A DNA stretch of 64,000 bases, taken from positions 62,001 through 126,000 of the forward strand of contig JAJAGP010001505.1 of NCBI GenBank assembly GCA_025084515.1, given 5' to 3'. This document shows positions 1-11,640 of the stretch, one piece after another. This stretch comes from Ancistrus triradiatus. Lineage: Eukaryota; Chordata; Actinopteri; Siluriformes; Loricariidae. The translations under genes and the position numbers were made by a program. Each line of letters starts with the position of its first letter. The stretch's first letter is position 1. The notes beneath the pieces are model-generated. The model worked only from the letters and a program-made list of their open reading frames with translations. It was not told where the DNA came from and searched no databases.

Positions 1-642
1 ATCAGACACCAGTTGGGACGGTACGGAAAATGCAACTTACAAAAAACAAACAGAAAAAGCAAGGTTCTTCAGATTTACTTTGACTTCCAATCTTTTTTTG
101 AAGGACATTGTTTTTAAGCTTTTCAGTCATTATCTACAGGTTTGCTGATAAACTGGAGACCATCTATGCTCCTCAGAGACCTTGGTAGATGCTGCTTGGT
201 TATGATGTACAGATGAAATTAAGTTAATAAACATCCATCAAGTTCTCACTGTTTTCCCTACAGGGAAAAAAAATCACTGCAATTCACAACATAAATATGA
301 CTTGGCTTTCTTCAGGTCACAGCTTAAGCGTACACCTTTCCTCCTAAACGTTAACCTAACCACCTCTAAACACAACTCTCCCCCTGTATGATCTCTTCCT
401 GTTACTTTTCTTAACCATTGTAATCACAGTTTCTCCATTATCAAGTTCTCTTCTCATCTGCTCCCTCATTCGGTCCTTTTAAATCTGTTTCTCTAGCTTT
501 TCAGATGTACTGGCTCTGATAGTTCTGTAGAAACATCTGCTTTCGTTCTCAGTCTTCTCTGTTATGAAGTTCTCCTCTATTGTTTTGAGCCTGTATATGC
601 TTTGGAGCTCTCGCCTAACTCACACTTTCCTTCTGAACATAC
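1..642. other. non-coding stretch, nothing recognised
   Basis: No exon, RNA gene or known repeat is recognised. It is presumed to be mtss1 intron or upstream DNA, because coding exons of that gene lie downstream on the + strand. Confidence 0.4.
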
Positions 643-910
643 ACACTCACCGGACACTTTATTAGGTACACCCTGCTTGTAGTGGGTTGGATCCCTGTTG
701 AACTGCCTTCATTCTTCATGGCATAGCTTCAACAAGCTGCTGGGTCCATACTGACATGATATGACGTTCCACCACGTCCTGAAGGTGCTCTGTTGGAGTG
801 AGATCTGGTGACCGTGAACTCATTGTCCTGCTCATAAAGCAGTTTGAGATGATCTGAGCTTTGTTTTTCATGGAGCGTTCTCCTCCATGTTCAAGTAGCT
901 ACCAGAAGTG
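643..910. mobile_element. DNA-transposon fragment with TTATTAGGTACACC terminus
   Basis: It opens with an ACTCACCGG.CACTTTATTAGG-type terminus. The same terminus recurs at 53161 and about 57010 in this window. The body contains antisense transposase-like text (GGAGTGAGATCTGGTGACC), typical of degenerate fish DNA elements. The family name is not assigned. Confidence 0.55.
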
Positions 911-1014
911 CTCATGAAGGGGTGCACATGGTCAGAAATAATACTCAGCATACTTATGGGGATTAAACCATGCTCAGATGGAGCTGACAAATCTGCAGCC
1001 TTTGTGTAACATCA

Positions 1015-1115
1015 ATGCCATGATACTGAGAAATAATGATATGGTCATTATACCATTTCTAAAACAATGCTAGGCCTAATCTAATGGTGGCCTAATACTT
1101 TTGCACAGTACTGTA
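1015..1115. mobile_element. Tc1-like element end (GCACAGTACTGTA terminus)
   Basis: The last ~60 bases (CCTAATACTTTTGCACAGTA, then CTGTA) closely match the 3' end of the Tc1-like remnant at 13500-13591. That match marks this as a stray terminal inverted repeat of the same family. No transposase text remains here. Confidence 0.5.
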
Positions 1116-1735
1116 CAGTTTTGAAAAACAGCACTGATATTTGATGGGTACCCAGTTCAGGCATCGCAGACGGTACTGGAAGAGAAAAACTGGGATCGGT
1201 GCGTCTCTACTCCTCTTTAAGTGTGTTTGTTTTACAAAGGCTGCACCTTTGGTTGAAGCCAAACGCTTTGCTTTAAGTTACAGGGGTTAAGGCGAGGGTT
1301 AGGTGGAGGTGTGATTACAGGTGGAGCCTTTATTACCTACACTCATCAGTGGATGAATGGTAGTGAGTGGAACGTCCTCACAAAGATGGAGAGGCAAAGG
1401 TGTGGGACAGTGTGAAGCGAGTACAGCGTGGGTTCCACTCGACGTGCAGCTCGTAGATCATGAAGCCTCCTAAATACATATGAAAAGTGATTTATAAGCT
1501 CTGCGTATGTGAGTTGTGGCTCTGGACTCCTTTTCACGCTCCATATTTCTTCACTGGATCTGAGTCATGTGTTGCAGTGTGTCTGTGGAAACGTTTTCAC
1601 ATTAAACTTTCCTTCTGATTTCTTACAGACGTCTGACATCATGTATATCACGGCTCAGTGACGGGACTTATGACCGGTTTTTCATTTACCAGGGTGTCAT
1701 GACTAGTTTCAACAATAAAGCTTTAAATTCAAGAC
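1116..1735. other. non-coding stretch, nothing recognised
   Basis: No exon or repeat family is recognised. Short open frames here lack splice context and similarity to anything known. Confidence 0.4.
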
Positions 1736-2890
1736 TATATAATCAAATAAATTCAGGTGACACAAACAAACAACAATAAGAACTAGATCTGCATTTGCTG
1801 AAGGAACAACAACAGTGCTTGAAATGTGGCAAGGGGAAAGGATGTGGGTATGTCCCAATACTTTTGGCCACATGCGAGTTGGCGGGTTTGTGTCCCAGTA
1901 CTTTTGACCACGTGGGTTTGTGTCCTAATAATTTTGGCCACGTGTGTTTGTGTCCCAATAATTTTGACCGCCTGCGGGTTTGTGTCCCAATACTTTTGTC
2001 CGTCTGCGGGTTTGTGCCTTTATACTTTTGGCTACGTGGGTTTGTGTCCTTATACTTTTGGCCACATGTGTTTGTGTCCCAATACTTTTGGCTGCATGCA
2101 GGTTTGTGTCCCAGTACTTTTTGACCACATGTGGGTTTGTGTCCCAATACTTTTTTGGCCACGTGGGTTTGTGTCCCTATACTTTTGGCCACGTGATTTT
2201 GTTTCCTAATATTTTTGACCACATGTGGGTTTGTGTCCCAATACTTGTGCCCACATGCAGGTTTGTGTCCTAATACTTTTGGCCACGTGAGTTTTTGTCA
2301 CAATACTTTTATGGGTTTGTGTCTCAATACTTTTGACCACATGCGGGTTTGTGTCCTAATACTTTTGGCCACGTGAGTTTTTGTCACAATACTTTTGTGG
2401 GTTTGTGTCCCAGTACTTTTCTCCACATGTGGATTTGTGTTCTAATACTTTTGTCCACATGCTGGTTTGTGTCTCAATACTTTTGGCCGTATGTGGGTTT
2501 GTGTCCCAATACTTTTAGCCACGTGTGGGTTTGTGTCGTAGTACTTTTGTCCAAATGTGGGTTTGTGTCCTAATACTTTTGGCCACATGAGGGTTTTTGT
2601 CCCAATACTTTTGTGGGTTTGTGTCCCAATTTTTTTTTTCCAAATGTGGATTTGTATCCTAATACTTTTGGCCACATCCAGGTTTGTTTCTCAACACTTT
2701 TGGCCACATGCGCGGGTTTGTGTCCCAATACTTTTGCCTATGCCAAATTTGAACGGCTTTTTGATTCCTGTGCTTTCCTAGACATTCCACAAATAAATGA
2801 GTTTTCTGCTTTTGCAGTTTCTGAGTTTGTAATCGCTCAAGATCCCCAAAGTTATGCAAAAGAACAGATAAAGTACATTTTTATAATCTG
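1736..2890 (-). mobile_element. composite repeat: shared terminus plus internal minisatellite
   Basis: Bases 1780-1870, read on the minus strand, match sequences at about 22990-23100 and 27985-28100. The shared core includes AAGCACTGTTGT followed by AAATGCAGATCTAGTT. This is therefore one end of a dispersed element present three times in the window. The interior of this copy is a tandem array (annotated separately). The other side (2745-2890) is unique here. Confidence 0.6.
1846..2745. repeat. minisatellite, ~30-37 bp units built on a transposon-terminus motif
   Basis: About 26 imperfect units follow the pattern GGGTTTGTGTCCCAATACTT, then TTGGCCACATG. Unit length varies and some units are truncated. 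The core GTCC.AATACTTTTG.CCA resembles the terminal repeats of the small element at 39418-39606, so the array looks like tandem amplification of a transposon end. Open frames on both strands across it are repeat artefacts rich in Cys, Val and Phe. Confidence 0.85.
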
Positions 2891-3339
2891 TCCCCTTTAA
2901 AGCACAAGGTGTTCTTTCAGTTTACATTCTGTCAGGGTTTAGCAAAAGCCTGCCTCTCGAAGGACCGGGGGCAGATTCTGTCCTGTGCCGCACAGGGAGG
3001 CTCGAGTGGCCGTGCTGTCCCTGCAATGGACCATCTGCTGAGGGAACAGGCTATTCTGAAGCTTAGTTTTCACCAGATAAGGCACTTTATTGGTGTTAAC
3101 ATAAGTCGTCTCTCAGCTACGCATCACCCGGTCCGCATGTCAGGACGGTTTGGTTCTGTGTGTACAGACAAACCGTGGGTAAATATAGAAACATCGGCTG
3201 GTCAGAACAGCAGTAATCTGAGTGAAGCCATAACCCAGACTCGTGAGAGGCTGCAAGTGTGTGTCATTAAGGAGCGCAGTCACTTCCTGTAGCTGAGACG
3301 AGGCGCTATCAGTCCGGCAGAGCCGCTGCTTGTTATCAT

Positions 3340-3439
3340 NNNNNNNNNNNNNNNNNNNNNNNNNNNNNNNNNNNNNNNNNNNNNNNNNNNNNNNNNNNNN
3401 NNNNNNNNNNNNNNNNNNNNNNNNNNNNNNNNNNNNNNN
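3340..3439. other. assembly gap (100 N)
   Basis: Exactly 100 consecutive N bases, the conventional placeholder for a gap of unknown size. Missing sequence, possibly including an upstream mtss1 exon, could lie here. Confidence 0.99.
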
Positions 3440-4520
3440 ATCCCCATTGCAGCCAAGTTGTTTTTTTGTTTTAAGGTTTTAAGGTTTAAAGGTTAAAAAT
3501 TGTAAACAAAATGCTCTATTCACCATATCTTCAGTAACTGGGTGAAAACCTTATTTTGTATTTCTGAAGAATAACAATTCAAAACAATGTGTACTTTTCT
3601 TATATAAAAATTGAAACAAAAAGAATCTTTAGTCCCCTGCAATTAAAATAAATGACTTGAAACAGAGTTTGAAAATTGTTGTTAAACCAAAAAATACCCC
3701 TAATAACTTAAACCCGAGTCTCAGTTATTTGTTTACTTGATGATTACCTGTAATGATCCTGTAATTATTAAATCGTTCGTATTTATATCATCGGCCTGCA
3801 TTCCTGGCATAAAGGACATGGGTCACTTGGCTGGTGAAGCCTGATGTTGTGTAACGTCTGTTTTTAAGCTCCTGGTGCTTGCCTGTGCTTATCAGCGGTG
3901 CTGGTTATTGGTACAAAGTGTTTCTCTCTCACAGACATGGACCAGACAGAACCTTATCTGGCCTAACGTGTGCATTTGCACATCTGGACCGGTCTGAACA
4001 AGCCTGAAAAGGGGCTTAAGATTAGAACACCACCTATCCACATCAGACTGAAAGCTGGAAGCCAGACCTGATGCCACCTGGAACAGAGTACAGATCAGAT
4101 GAAGGGAAAAGGGAAAGTACTGTAGATAAGTCCTGTGTGCAAAAGTTTAGGTACCCCTGTTTAGAGGATGTGAAAACTTCAATCTGATGCATTTCTGGAA
4201 ATTTTGACCAGCCAATAAGAAGCACTTGATCCTGGAGGAAGGTCTGCACACGGCTGCGGTTCAGAGTGCTGAACTTCTGTTGCAAGGAAACCGTACACCT
4301 GAACTTAAAGGTGCCATAAGGGCATCTGGCCTTTTAGTGCCAAGGAATCGTACTGGGCGTTATGGTGCCAGGAGACGGAACATGGCTTCCAAATGCAGTC
4401 CAAACCTCTTACGTGTGGCCCAGGTGAGTGCTGATTCACAGGGCTGAACCCTCTGGTGCCATCCTGGCTCTGGTGCGGTGAGGTTTGACACCCATAGTCA
4501 GACACCCATAGTGGACCAAG
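3440..4520. other. non-coding, AT-rich then mixed; one possible repeat scrap
   Basis: No exon is recognised. Around 4137-4165, a GTGCAAAAGTTTAGGTACCC motif resembles terminal sequences of fish DNA transposons, but no partner end was found. Confidence 0.35.
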
Positions 4521-4524
4521 GTTT

Positions 4525-4625
4525 CTTAATCGTGCCTTTTAGGGGGATTTTCCTTGCCACTGTCACCCTAGGCTTGGTCAGGTGGAGCTGTGGGTTGAGG
4601 AATTTCTAAAGCTGCTTAGAGACGG
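4525..4625 (+). mobile_element. fragment of SINE-like repeat (family B)
   Basis: It contains GGATTTTCCTTGCCACTGTC, then CCCTAGGCTTG and AAAGCTGCTTAGAGAC. These are diverged relatives of the fuller copies at 25800-26030 and, reversed, 24826-25030. The 3' tail is missing. Confidence 0.55.
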
Positions 4626-5577
4626 TGCGCCAATGTAGACTTTTGACTGGGAAAGGTCAGGCACCTGGGATTGAGGAGGCCCACACAAGGAGCAGGTCGG
4701 GCCCAGAAATGATTAGAAATTAATAATAGAAATAAAGTCAGAAAGAAAAAGGAGCATTTTAAAGAAACTATACCACAGCGAACACGGGATTTGAGATCAG
4801 TTTCACGTGAACGCTTAAAGAAAATTCATCCAAGGACCCAAGAACCTCATAAATGTCACGTTGATTCAAACAGCAGCTGCTTTTATTGAAGCAGAATCCA
4901 ATGGCAGAGCTGCCCCTCGACTTTCGCTGTACATCATCAATAATGAACGTGTAGCTGAAGCCTCTGGTGTAGCTCCAGCTGTCAGGAAAGCTGCAGCCGG
5001 CGCCACCATCACATCCAAACAGGGCCGGAGAATCTAGGCCGAGCGGGTTTCTAAAACTGTAATCTATTTTTAATGAAGGCAGATATAGAGCTCGTAAAAA
5101 AGGATCCACCAGCACCAGAGCGCACCGGATAAACCTGTATCTCGGTCATTAAGCACCGATTTATAATGACAGGCTGGGTGGAGCCACGGCTAAAACGATC
5201 AGGGTTTGATCTTCTGCTAGCACTGCTCTGTGTCATTGTTTTATCAGATACGCTCCTGCTGGGAGAGGTTCTGCTGAACGTTGTGGTGGTTGTCGTTCAG
5301 CGTATGAACAGGCTGAAGCAGAAGGAGGTCGGTGTGATGCGTGGTGTGGAGTCAGACCCAGCCCTCGCCCGTGCTGGAGCCCATCCAGGGTTCCAGTTTA
5401 GAGCTCCTCGTCACGTTCCGCCTGTTCTGTGCTGGTACTGACGTGTCGTGTGCGAATGACGCACGAGTGGCTTCTTGGGTGTTGACAAATCTCTGCAACA
5501 AGCATGAGCCACACGCCAGCGCATATCAGCGCGATGGGACGTCTGACAAGAAGCTGTAGGAATGAGGGTTTACGTAT
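4626..5577. other. non-coding stretch, nothing recognised
   Basis: Mixed-composition DNA without recognisable exons or repeat families. Open frames of up to about 115 codons occur on both strands, but none resembles a known protein or has splice signals supporting it. Confidence 0.4.
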
Positions 5578-5579
5578 TA

Positions 5580-6097
5580 CAGTGGGGCAGAAAAGTATTT
5601 AGTCAGCCACTGATTGTGCAAGTTCTCCTACTTAGAAAGATGAGAGAGGTCTGTAATTTTCATCATAGCTACACTTCAACTATGAGAGACACAATGAGGA
5701 AAACATCCAGGAAATCACATTGTAGGATTTTTAAACAATTTAATTGTAAATCATGGTGGGAAAATAAGTATTTGGTCAGTAACAAAAGTTCAACTCAATA
5801 CTTTGTAAATAACCCTTTGTTGGCAATGACAGAGGTCAAATGTTTCCTGTAAGTCTTCACCAGGTTGGCACACACTGTAGCTGGTATTTTGGCCCATTCC
5901 TCCATGCAGATCTCCTCTAGAGCAGTGATGATTTGGGGCAACATGGACTTTCAACTCCCTCCACACATTTTCTATGGGGGCCTAGGCCTGGAGACTGGCT
6001 AGGCCACTGTAGGACCTTGAAATGCTTTTTACGAAGCCACTCCTTCCGTTGCCCGAGCGGTGTGTTTGGGATCATTGTCATGCTGGAAGACCCGTTC

Positions 6098-6098
<1 letters not shown>
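5580..6098 (-). mobile_element. Tc1-like transposon, family B, C-terminal half, truncated
   Basis: It starts after a TA with CAGTGGGGCA.AAAGTATTTA, the same terminus as the copy at 47484. Minus-strand translation gives the end of a Tc1 DDE transposase: WLRKKHFKVLQWPSQSPG, then a degenerate region matching LEEICMEEWAKIPATVC. The SQSP(D/G)L block normally precedes the third catalytic acid, and here it is damaged. The element stops abruptly at an (AAT)n tract, so the N-terminal half and the other terminal repeat are lost. Confidence 0.85.

Positions 6099-6128
<30 letters not shown>
6098..6128. repeat. (AAT)n microsatellite
   Basis: About ten AAT units at the exact breakpoint of the truncated Tc1-like element. 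Confidence 0.95.
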
Positions 6129-6270
6129 TGGTGATGATGATGATAAAATGCATACAATTAATAATTGTTACCATTTAAAATGATTAAGTAAAAATGTATT
6201 TCAAAATTGTTATTGGAAAAATTTTTTTATTTTTGTTCATGTATAAATCTTTAAATATATGTGAATTTTA

Positions 6271-6307
<37 letters not shown>

Positions 6308-6418
6308 GTGGATAATAAATATTTATATAATAAATAAATAATATATAATTTTATATAAATTAAATAATTGTGGATACATAATACAATATGTTGTATAATA
6401 AAAATTAATTATCTAATA

Positions 6419-6488
<70 letters not shown>

Positions 6489-6720
6489 AATTAAAATAAA
6501 TAAATACATAAAAATATTGTCAATGAAAATGATCAAATAAAAAAGTAATTTAAAAAAATCATAATGTATTCGTGTTCCTGTACAGTATAATTAAATATAT
6601 ATATGAATAAGCATATGAGTCTTTATGAATAATAATCTTCATCATAATTATAAAAAAGTACAATTTGTGAATCATTATCAGTAAATAAATGACCAAGCAT
6701 AATATTGAGTGCATATTTTG
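6129..6720. repeat. AT-rich low-complexity tract with (ATT)n and (TA)n
   Basis: Contains (ATT)n at 6271-6307 and an uninterrupted (AT)n of about 58 bases at 6426-6484, set in diffuse AT-rich DNA. There is no gene content. The long AT tract can form cruciforms and is prone to length change. Confidence 0.9.
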
Positions 6721-7315
6721 ATGATAATTTAGGTCATTTTTAGGAGTTTACAAACTTTCACCACCAGACCTGCTCTACTGTTTGTCTAAAATGACTTTTC
6801 TTTTTAAGTTGAGAGCTCCTGTCGTGTGGAGTTGTATTTTCGCCGTGTCCTGTACGGAGAACATCACTGATCAAATCCAGGTAGTTTGTGTGGAAGAACA
6901 GAACGTGGATGAGATACAGATGCTGCTTTGAGTCTGAGGGACGCTGATGTAGAAATCATTACAGTCACGACTGAAACTCCGTACTGAACATGAGCTGCCC
7001 GTCCCATCCCATCCCGTGCTGTCCCGTCCTGTCCATATCTCTTCTCCACCTGTCCGGGTGGGCAGACTGGACGTTGTGCTGCAGCTGCTCCTGATGGACG
7101 AGTGCTTTAAAGAGAGGCTAATTAAAGAGCCAAAATGTAGGCCACCCCGTGAACCGCCTCCCTCTGTCTGTCATCACGCCAACTCAAACTTCATCAACTG
7201 TCCCCTCGTCCAGCTCTCAGACGGCCTGCAGGAGTCTTACTGTCACTTTAGTCTGGGCTCTGATTGTGGAAATGTGTGTGTCATGTGATCAGTCCCATAA
7301 CGGTCAGAAGGGTTT
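6721..7315. other. non-coding stretch, nothing recognised
   Basis: Intronic or intergenic sequence without recognisable exon or repeat. Confidence 0.35.
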
Positions 7316-7316
7316 T

Positions 7317-7484
7317 ATAGTATTATTATTATTATTATTATTAGCATTATTATTATCATTGGGAGCAATTAAATAATATTAATTTATACATAAATATACA
7401 AATAATACACATCATAAAAATACACGTCATACATTTAAAAAATCAGTGTTCTTAAATAAATGAATATCAGTGTAATAATCAGCA

Positions 7485-7529
<45 letters not shown>

Positions 7530-7960
7530 GTAATAAAATATAGCAACAAATTATGCTAATATTGCACTGATATGTCATAAAATTAATAATAATAATAATG
7601 ATGATGATGATGATAATACATTTATTTGTAAGTAATAAAATAGCAACAAGTTGTTAATATTGCCTTAGTATATTATATATTATAATTCATGTCATAATAA
7701 TAATAAAATACATGTATTTACAAAAATACAAAATATATATGCAGTTGATTTATAACATTACATATTAAAAATTACAGCAATAAATATTATTAAATACCTG
7801 CAATGGATAAATACAAAGATTCTGTACATAAATACAATTTAAGACAATAATAATCATAATAATAACTAAAAAATCATAATACAACATATACACATAAATC
7901 TACAAATAATACAATATATTGATTTTAAACAGTCTTTTTGTTTATTGCGAAATTTTGAAA
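7317..7960. repeat. AT-rich low-complexity tract with (ATT)n/(AAT)n
   Basis: (ATT)n at 7319-7342, (AAT)n at 7487-7527, and scattered ATAATA/GATGAT runs. No coding signal. Confidence 0.85.
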
Positions 7961-8007
7961 TTGTAAGAAATGAACACGTTTATTTTGTGTGTGGATTTAT
8001 GCGGTTC

Positions 8008-8290
8008 ATCGGTGAGTAGCTCTGTGGCCTCACAGCAAGAAGGTCCTGGGTTCGATCCCAGGGTAGAGCAGCCTGGGTCCTTTCTGTGGGGAGTTTGCAT
8101 GTTCTCCCAGTGTCCGCGTGGGTTTATTTCGGGTGCTCCAGTTTCCTCCCACAGTCCAAAGAGGTGTGTTAGGTTAGCTGGTGTCTCTAAAGTGCCCTTA
8201 GAGTGTGTATGGGTGTGTGAGTGTATGTGTCCTACCACGGAATGGCGCCCTGTCTAGGGTTGTTCCTGCCTTGCGCCCTGTGCTGCCGGC
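8008..8290 (+). mobile_element. SINE-like repeat with tRNA-like head (family C)
   Basis: It begins with GTAGCTCTGTGGCC and GGTTCGATCCC, which resemble RNA polymerase III A and B boxes. It continues with GGAGTTTGCATGTTCTCCCA, TTTCCTCCCACAGTCCAAAG and GGCGCCCTGTC, a text dispersed widely in fish genomes. A damaged relative lies at 33915-34085. Family name not assigned. Confidence 0.7.
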
Positions 8291-8930
8291 TTCTGATTGT
8301 GATGATAATTTATCATATACGTGTGTGTGTGTGTATGTGCATATATACAAATCTCAAAATAATGTTTTTTACTTTTTAATATTCAGAGGAATCAGACTTA
8401 AACAAAACATATTTCTGCTCATTTTAATGCAGTTTTCAGAACTTCTGACAGACAGAGCACATCATTCCACACACGTACCCAGGTTGTGCTTAGGGCTGGG
8501 TTTCTGTCGGGCCGGATGAGTTTCCTTGAGCACAGACACTGGAACTGATAAGTGAATGTAAATAGTTCCATGGAGACTAAGCAGAATCCTTAAAACAGCA
8601 GTTTAGCCGAATTACATTATCTCAAGGTCAGAGAACCAGTGAGTTCCTTATCGGGTCACTTCCTGCAGACGGATTATTACACAGGTTATAAACAAAGGGA
8701 CCTGATCGAGCTCTTATGGCCTTTCAGCTGGATCTTAGAGGGGCTTAAACCAGTCTGGACCAGCAGCCAGAAGGTTTATTTAGTAAGGGTTAGGGTTATA
8801 AGCTAAATAAAATCTGCACTCTGCTCTTCCTGCTCCTCTCATTCAGGATCTAATCAGTGAACACACTTTATTTTGAATAGTATGATGTTAAGATTGTAAG
8901 TGTGCATTTTCACCCGCTCAATCACAAAAT
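8291..8930. other. non-coding stretch, short GT run only
   Basis: A short (GT)n lies near 8320-8335. Nothing else is recognised. Confidence 0.4.
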
Positions 8931-8932
8931 CT

Positions 8933-8952
8933 ATTATTATTATTATTATTAT

Positions 8953-9017
<65 letters not shown>

Positions 9018-9029
9018 TTATTATTATTA
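8933..9029. repeat. compound trinucleotide microsatellite (ATT)n(AGT)n(ATT)n
   Basis: (ATT)n at 8933-8953, about 21 AGT units at 8954-9016, then ATT again. The + strand reads as poly-Ser in one frame, which is a repeat artefact. Confidence 0.95.
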
Positions 9030-9459
9030 CTATGTTTTCACATTTAATGATAATAAATGGACAGAATGGATGTTGTTGTTTATATTCAGGTGACTTTCTG
9101 TGGTGATTCTGATTAACTTTGACAGAAGAACAGAATCATCACCATCATTTACTGTCAGAAGTTACATCACCTTAGTTTGATTTAGACTATAATATAATAA
9201 TAATTAATAATAATTTTACTCTTTGTATTAGTTAATATTATATTATACAAATATATGATGAAATACAATATTATTTATTAATATATAATGTATTATGAGT
9301 GTAAAGTGAATTACAAATTAATTTAATGTTTTCCATTTTCTTTTTATTCTTGTATGAAGAAAAAAATCTTAATCTGGTCTCAGTTTCGTCTCGATCTCGG
9401 ACAGTCGCGGTCTTGATCTGGACTCGGACTTGGCTCGAGCGACCTTGACTACAGCACTA

Positions 9460-9655
9460 GAACAACGGTGCCCCAGCGATCAGGGAACTGGATTATTGAT
9501 CAAAAGGTCCAGAGTTCAAGTCCCAGCACCGTCAGGTTTGCAGTGTTGCCCTTCACCCCGAGTCGTGTGGATTGTACGCTGTAATATTGTGTCGGTCGTA
9601 CGTCACTCTGGGTAAGGGCGGCTGCCAAATTCTATAAATGTCAAACTAGTGAAGT
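9460..9655 (+). mobile_element. degenerate tRNA-derived SINE (family A)
   Basis: A B-box-like GTTCAAGTCCC follows a tRNA-like stretch. The tail GTAAGGGCGGCTGCCAAATT corresponds to the GGGCGTCTGCTAAATG tail of the better copies at 19510 and 20780 (reversed). Confidence 0.65.
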
Positions 9656-9997
9656 GAGTTTTTTCGGAGGAAAAAGCCTTGGGTTTGGCTGCCCAGATGT
9701 TCCCAATTTCCCAGAGACCGAACCCCCGAGATAACAACCTCTGCACTTGAGCGCAAGCAGCTATTAGATGGCTAATTAGAGGGACAGAAGCAGGACCGTG
9801 CTGATTACTGCCTCATGGCTGCAGCTGTGCCGAAAATCAGAGCAGACGTCGAAGTGATCACCAGCGAGCTGATAGATTCCTGATTTTCACTTTTCCACGT
9901 GGGATTAATGATCTGTGATTTTACCTGTGGTGGGATGTAATGTCTCATATGATGAAATATGTTGCTTTTCTTTTATGATGGTTTAAAACCAAACGTA

Positions 9998-10687
9998 CAG
10001 TGGTGCTTGATAAATATGACCTAAAACATCATCAGATGTTCATCAGGCTTTCTCCTTGCAACCCTGCCATGCACACCATTGTTGTTCAGTGTTCTTCTGA
10101 TGGTGGACTCATGAACATTAACATTAGCCAATGTGAGAGAGGCCTTCAGTTGCTTAGAAGTTACTCTGGGGTCCTTTGTGACCTCACCAACTATTACACA
10201 CCTTGCTCTTGGAGTGATCTTTGTTGGTCGACCACTCCTGGGGAGGGTAACAATGGTCTTGAATTTCCTCCATTTGTACACAATCTGTCTGACTGTGGAT
10301 TGGTGGAGTCCAAACTCTTTAGAGATGGTTTTGTAACCTTTTCCAGCTTGATGAGCATCAACAACTCTTTTTCAGAGCTCCTCAGAAATCTCCTTTGTTC
10401 GTGCCATGATGCACTTTCACAAACATGTGTTGTGAAGAGCAGACTTTCCCCCTCACACCTGATTGTCATCCCATTGATTGAAATCACCTGACTCTAATTT
10501 CACCTTCAAATTAACTGATAATCCGAGAGGTTCACATACTTTTGCCACTCGGTAATATGTAATATTGGTTTTACTGGGCTCTCGATTTACTTTTAGGACT
10601 TTTGTGAAAATCTGATGATGTTTTAGGTCAAATTTATGCAGAAATATAGAAAATTCTAAAGGGTTCACAAACTTTCAAGCACCACTG
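9998..10687 (-). mobile_element. Tc1-like transposon, family A, internally deleted
   Basis: Flanked by TA. It runs from CAGTGGTGCTTG to CAAGCACCACTG. On the minus strand it carries the transposase N-terminus (MARTKEIS-type start and a helix-turn-helix region ending in SGRPTKITPRA, then TSKQLKASLTLANVNV). After RRKP the reading jumps straight into terminal-repeat sequence near 10020. The whole DDE catalytic half is therefore deleted, and the copy could only move with transposase supplied elsewhere. Confidence 0.88.
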
Positions 10688-10689
10688 TA

Positions 10690-11640
10690 TATCGTCTTAT
10701 CTCACAGCCCTAATTTAAGGTTGTTTTTTTAGTATTTATTTACAGCTTGAATAGTGATGTTACAATAAAGGCTGATGGAATCTATTCCATTTTACCACTC
10801 AGTATTAATGGGCCAATTATTTATCAGATAATTTAGAAAGAGTTTTTAGAAAAACAATAAATGTAAGCAGCAGTTCACTAGGCCCTACACTGTCATGACT
10901 TGGGTTTGAGAGGGTTAAATTGGGGAAACAAAACTCAATTGAACCAAGAAAAAATATAAACCTACCAGTCTGGAAGTGATGCAGGACAAGAAAACAAAAA
11001 GCAAAGTATAAGATGACTAAAGCCCTAAATATATTGATTCAGATATTATGAATTGCACTTGATTTTGGGGAAAACAGTTCCTTTAAATAAAAAAAACATC
11101 AAAGAATGGACCCTTCCTCCACCTGAATATCCCTGCTAGTAAAGTTCCAATAAAAGGTTAAATTATTAAAGAATACTGATATTAACCTCCTCCCATGGTG
11201 CACATTCTCAGGTCTTTGTTGTGTTGTGTTGCGTTATTAAAAGCTGTAAATTTGAGCCAGGCCCAGGCAGAGGTGACACAGTTGCCCCCACGGCCATGAC
11301 TAAATTAGGTTACGTTCACCCTGAAGGCAGCCCAGATTGTTTGGGAACCCATGTTGCTGTATTTGCGACCCGTTTATGTCCTTACAGATCAATAAAAAGT
11401 CCAAAGGCCATAAAGGCCGATTATATCAGGGCGGGGAATTTTACACAGGAAAGTCCTACAGCCTCTGTTCTAATTTCAGATGGTAAAATGAAAGTGTAGA
11501 GCTGGCTTTGTTTTTCAACAACTACCTCATGGCCTTGATTTATATGATTAGAATAAAATAACGAGAAAACATTCCTTTCACTACAATGGCATTTTAGAGG
11601 CACTGATTTAAAAATATATGTCGGATTTCAAGAATAAATG
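10690..11640. other. non-coding stretch, nothing recognised
   Basis: AT-leaning DNA without exon signals or recognised repeats. Confidence 0.4.

Noticed and set aside
1846..2745. CRISPR-like array (regularly spaced similar units)
   Set aside because: Units are contiguous variants without unique spacers, and the genome is a vertebrate's. It is a minisatellite.
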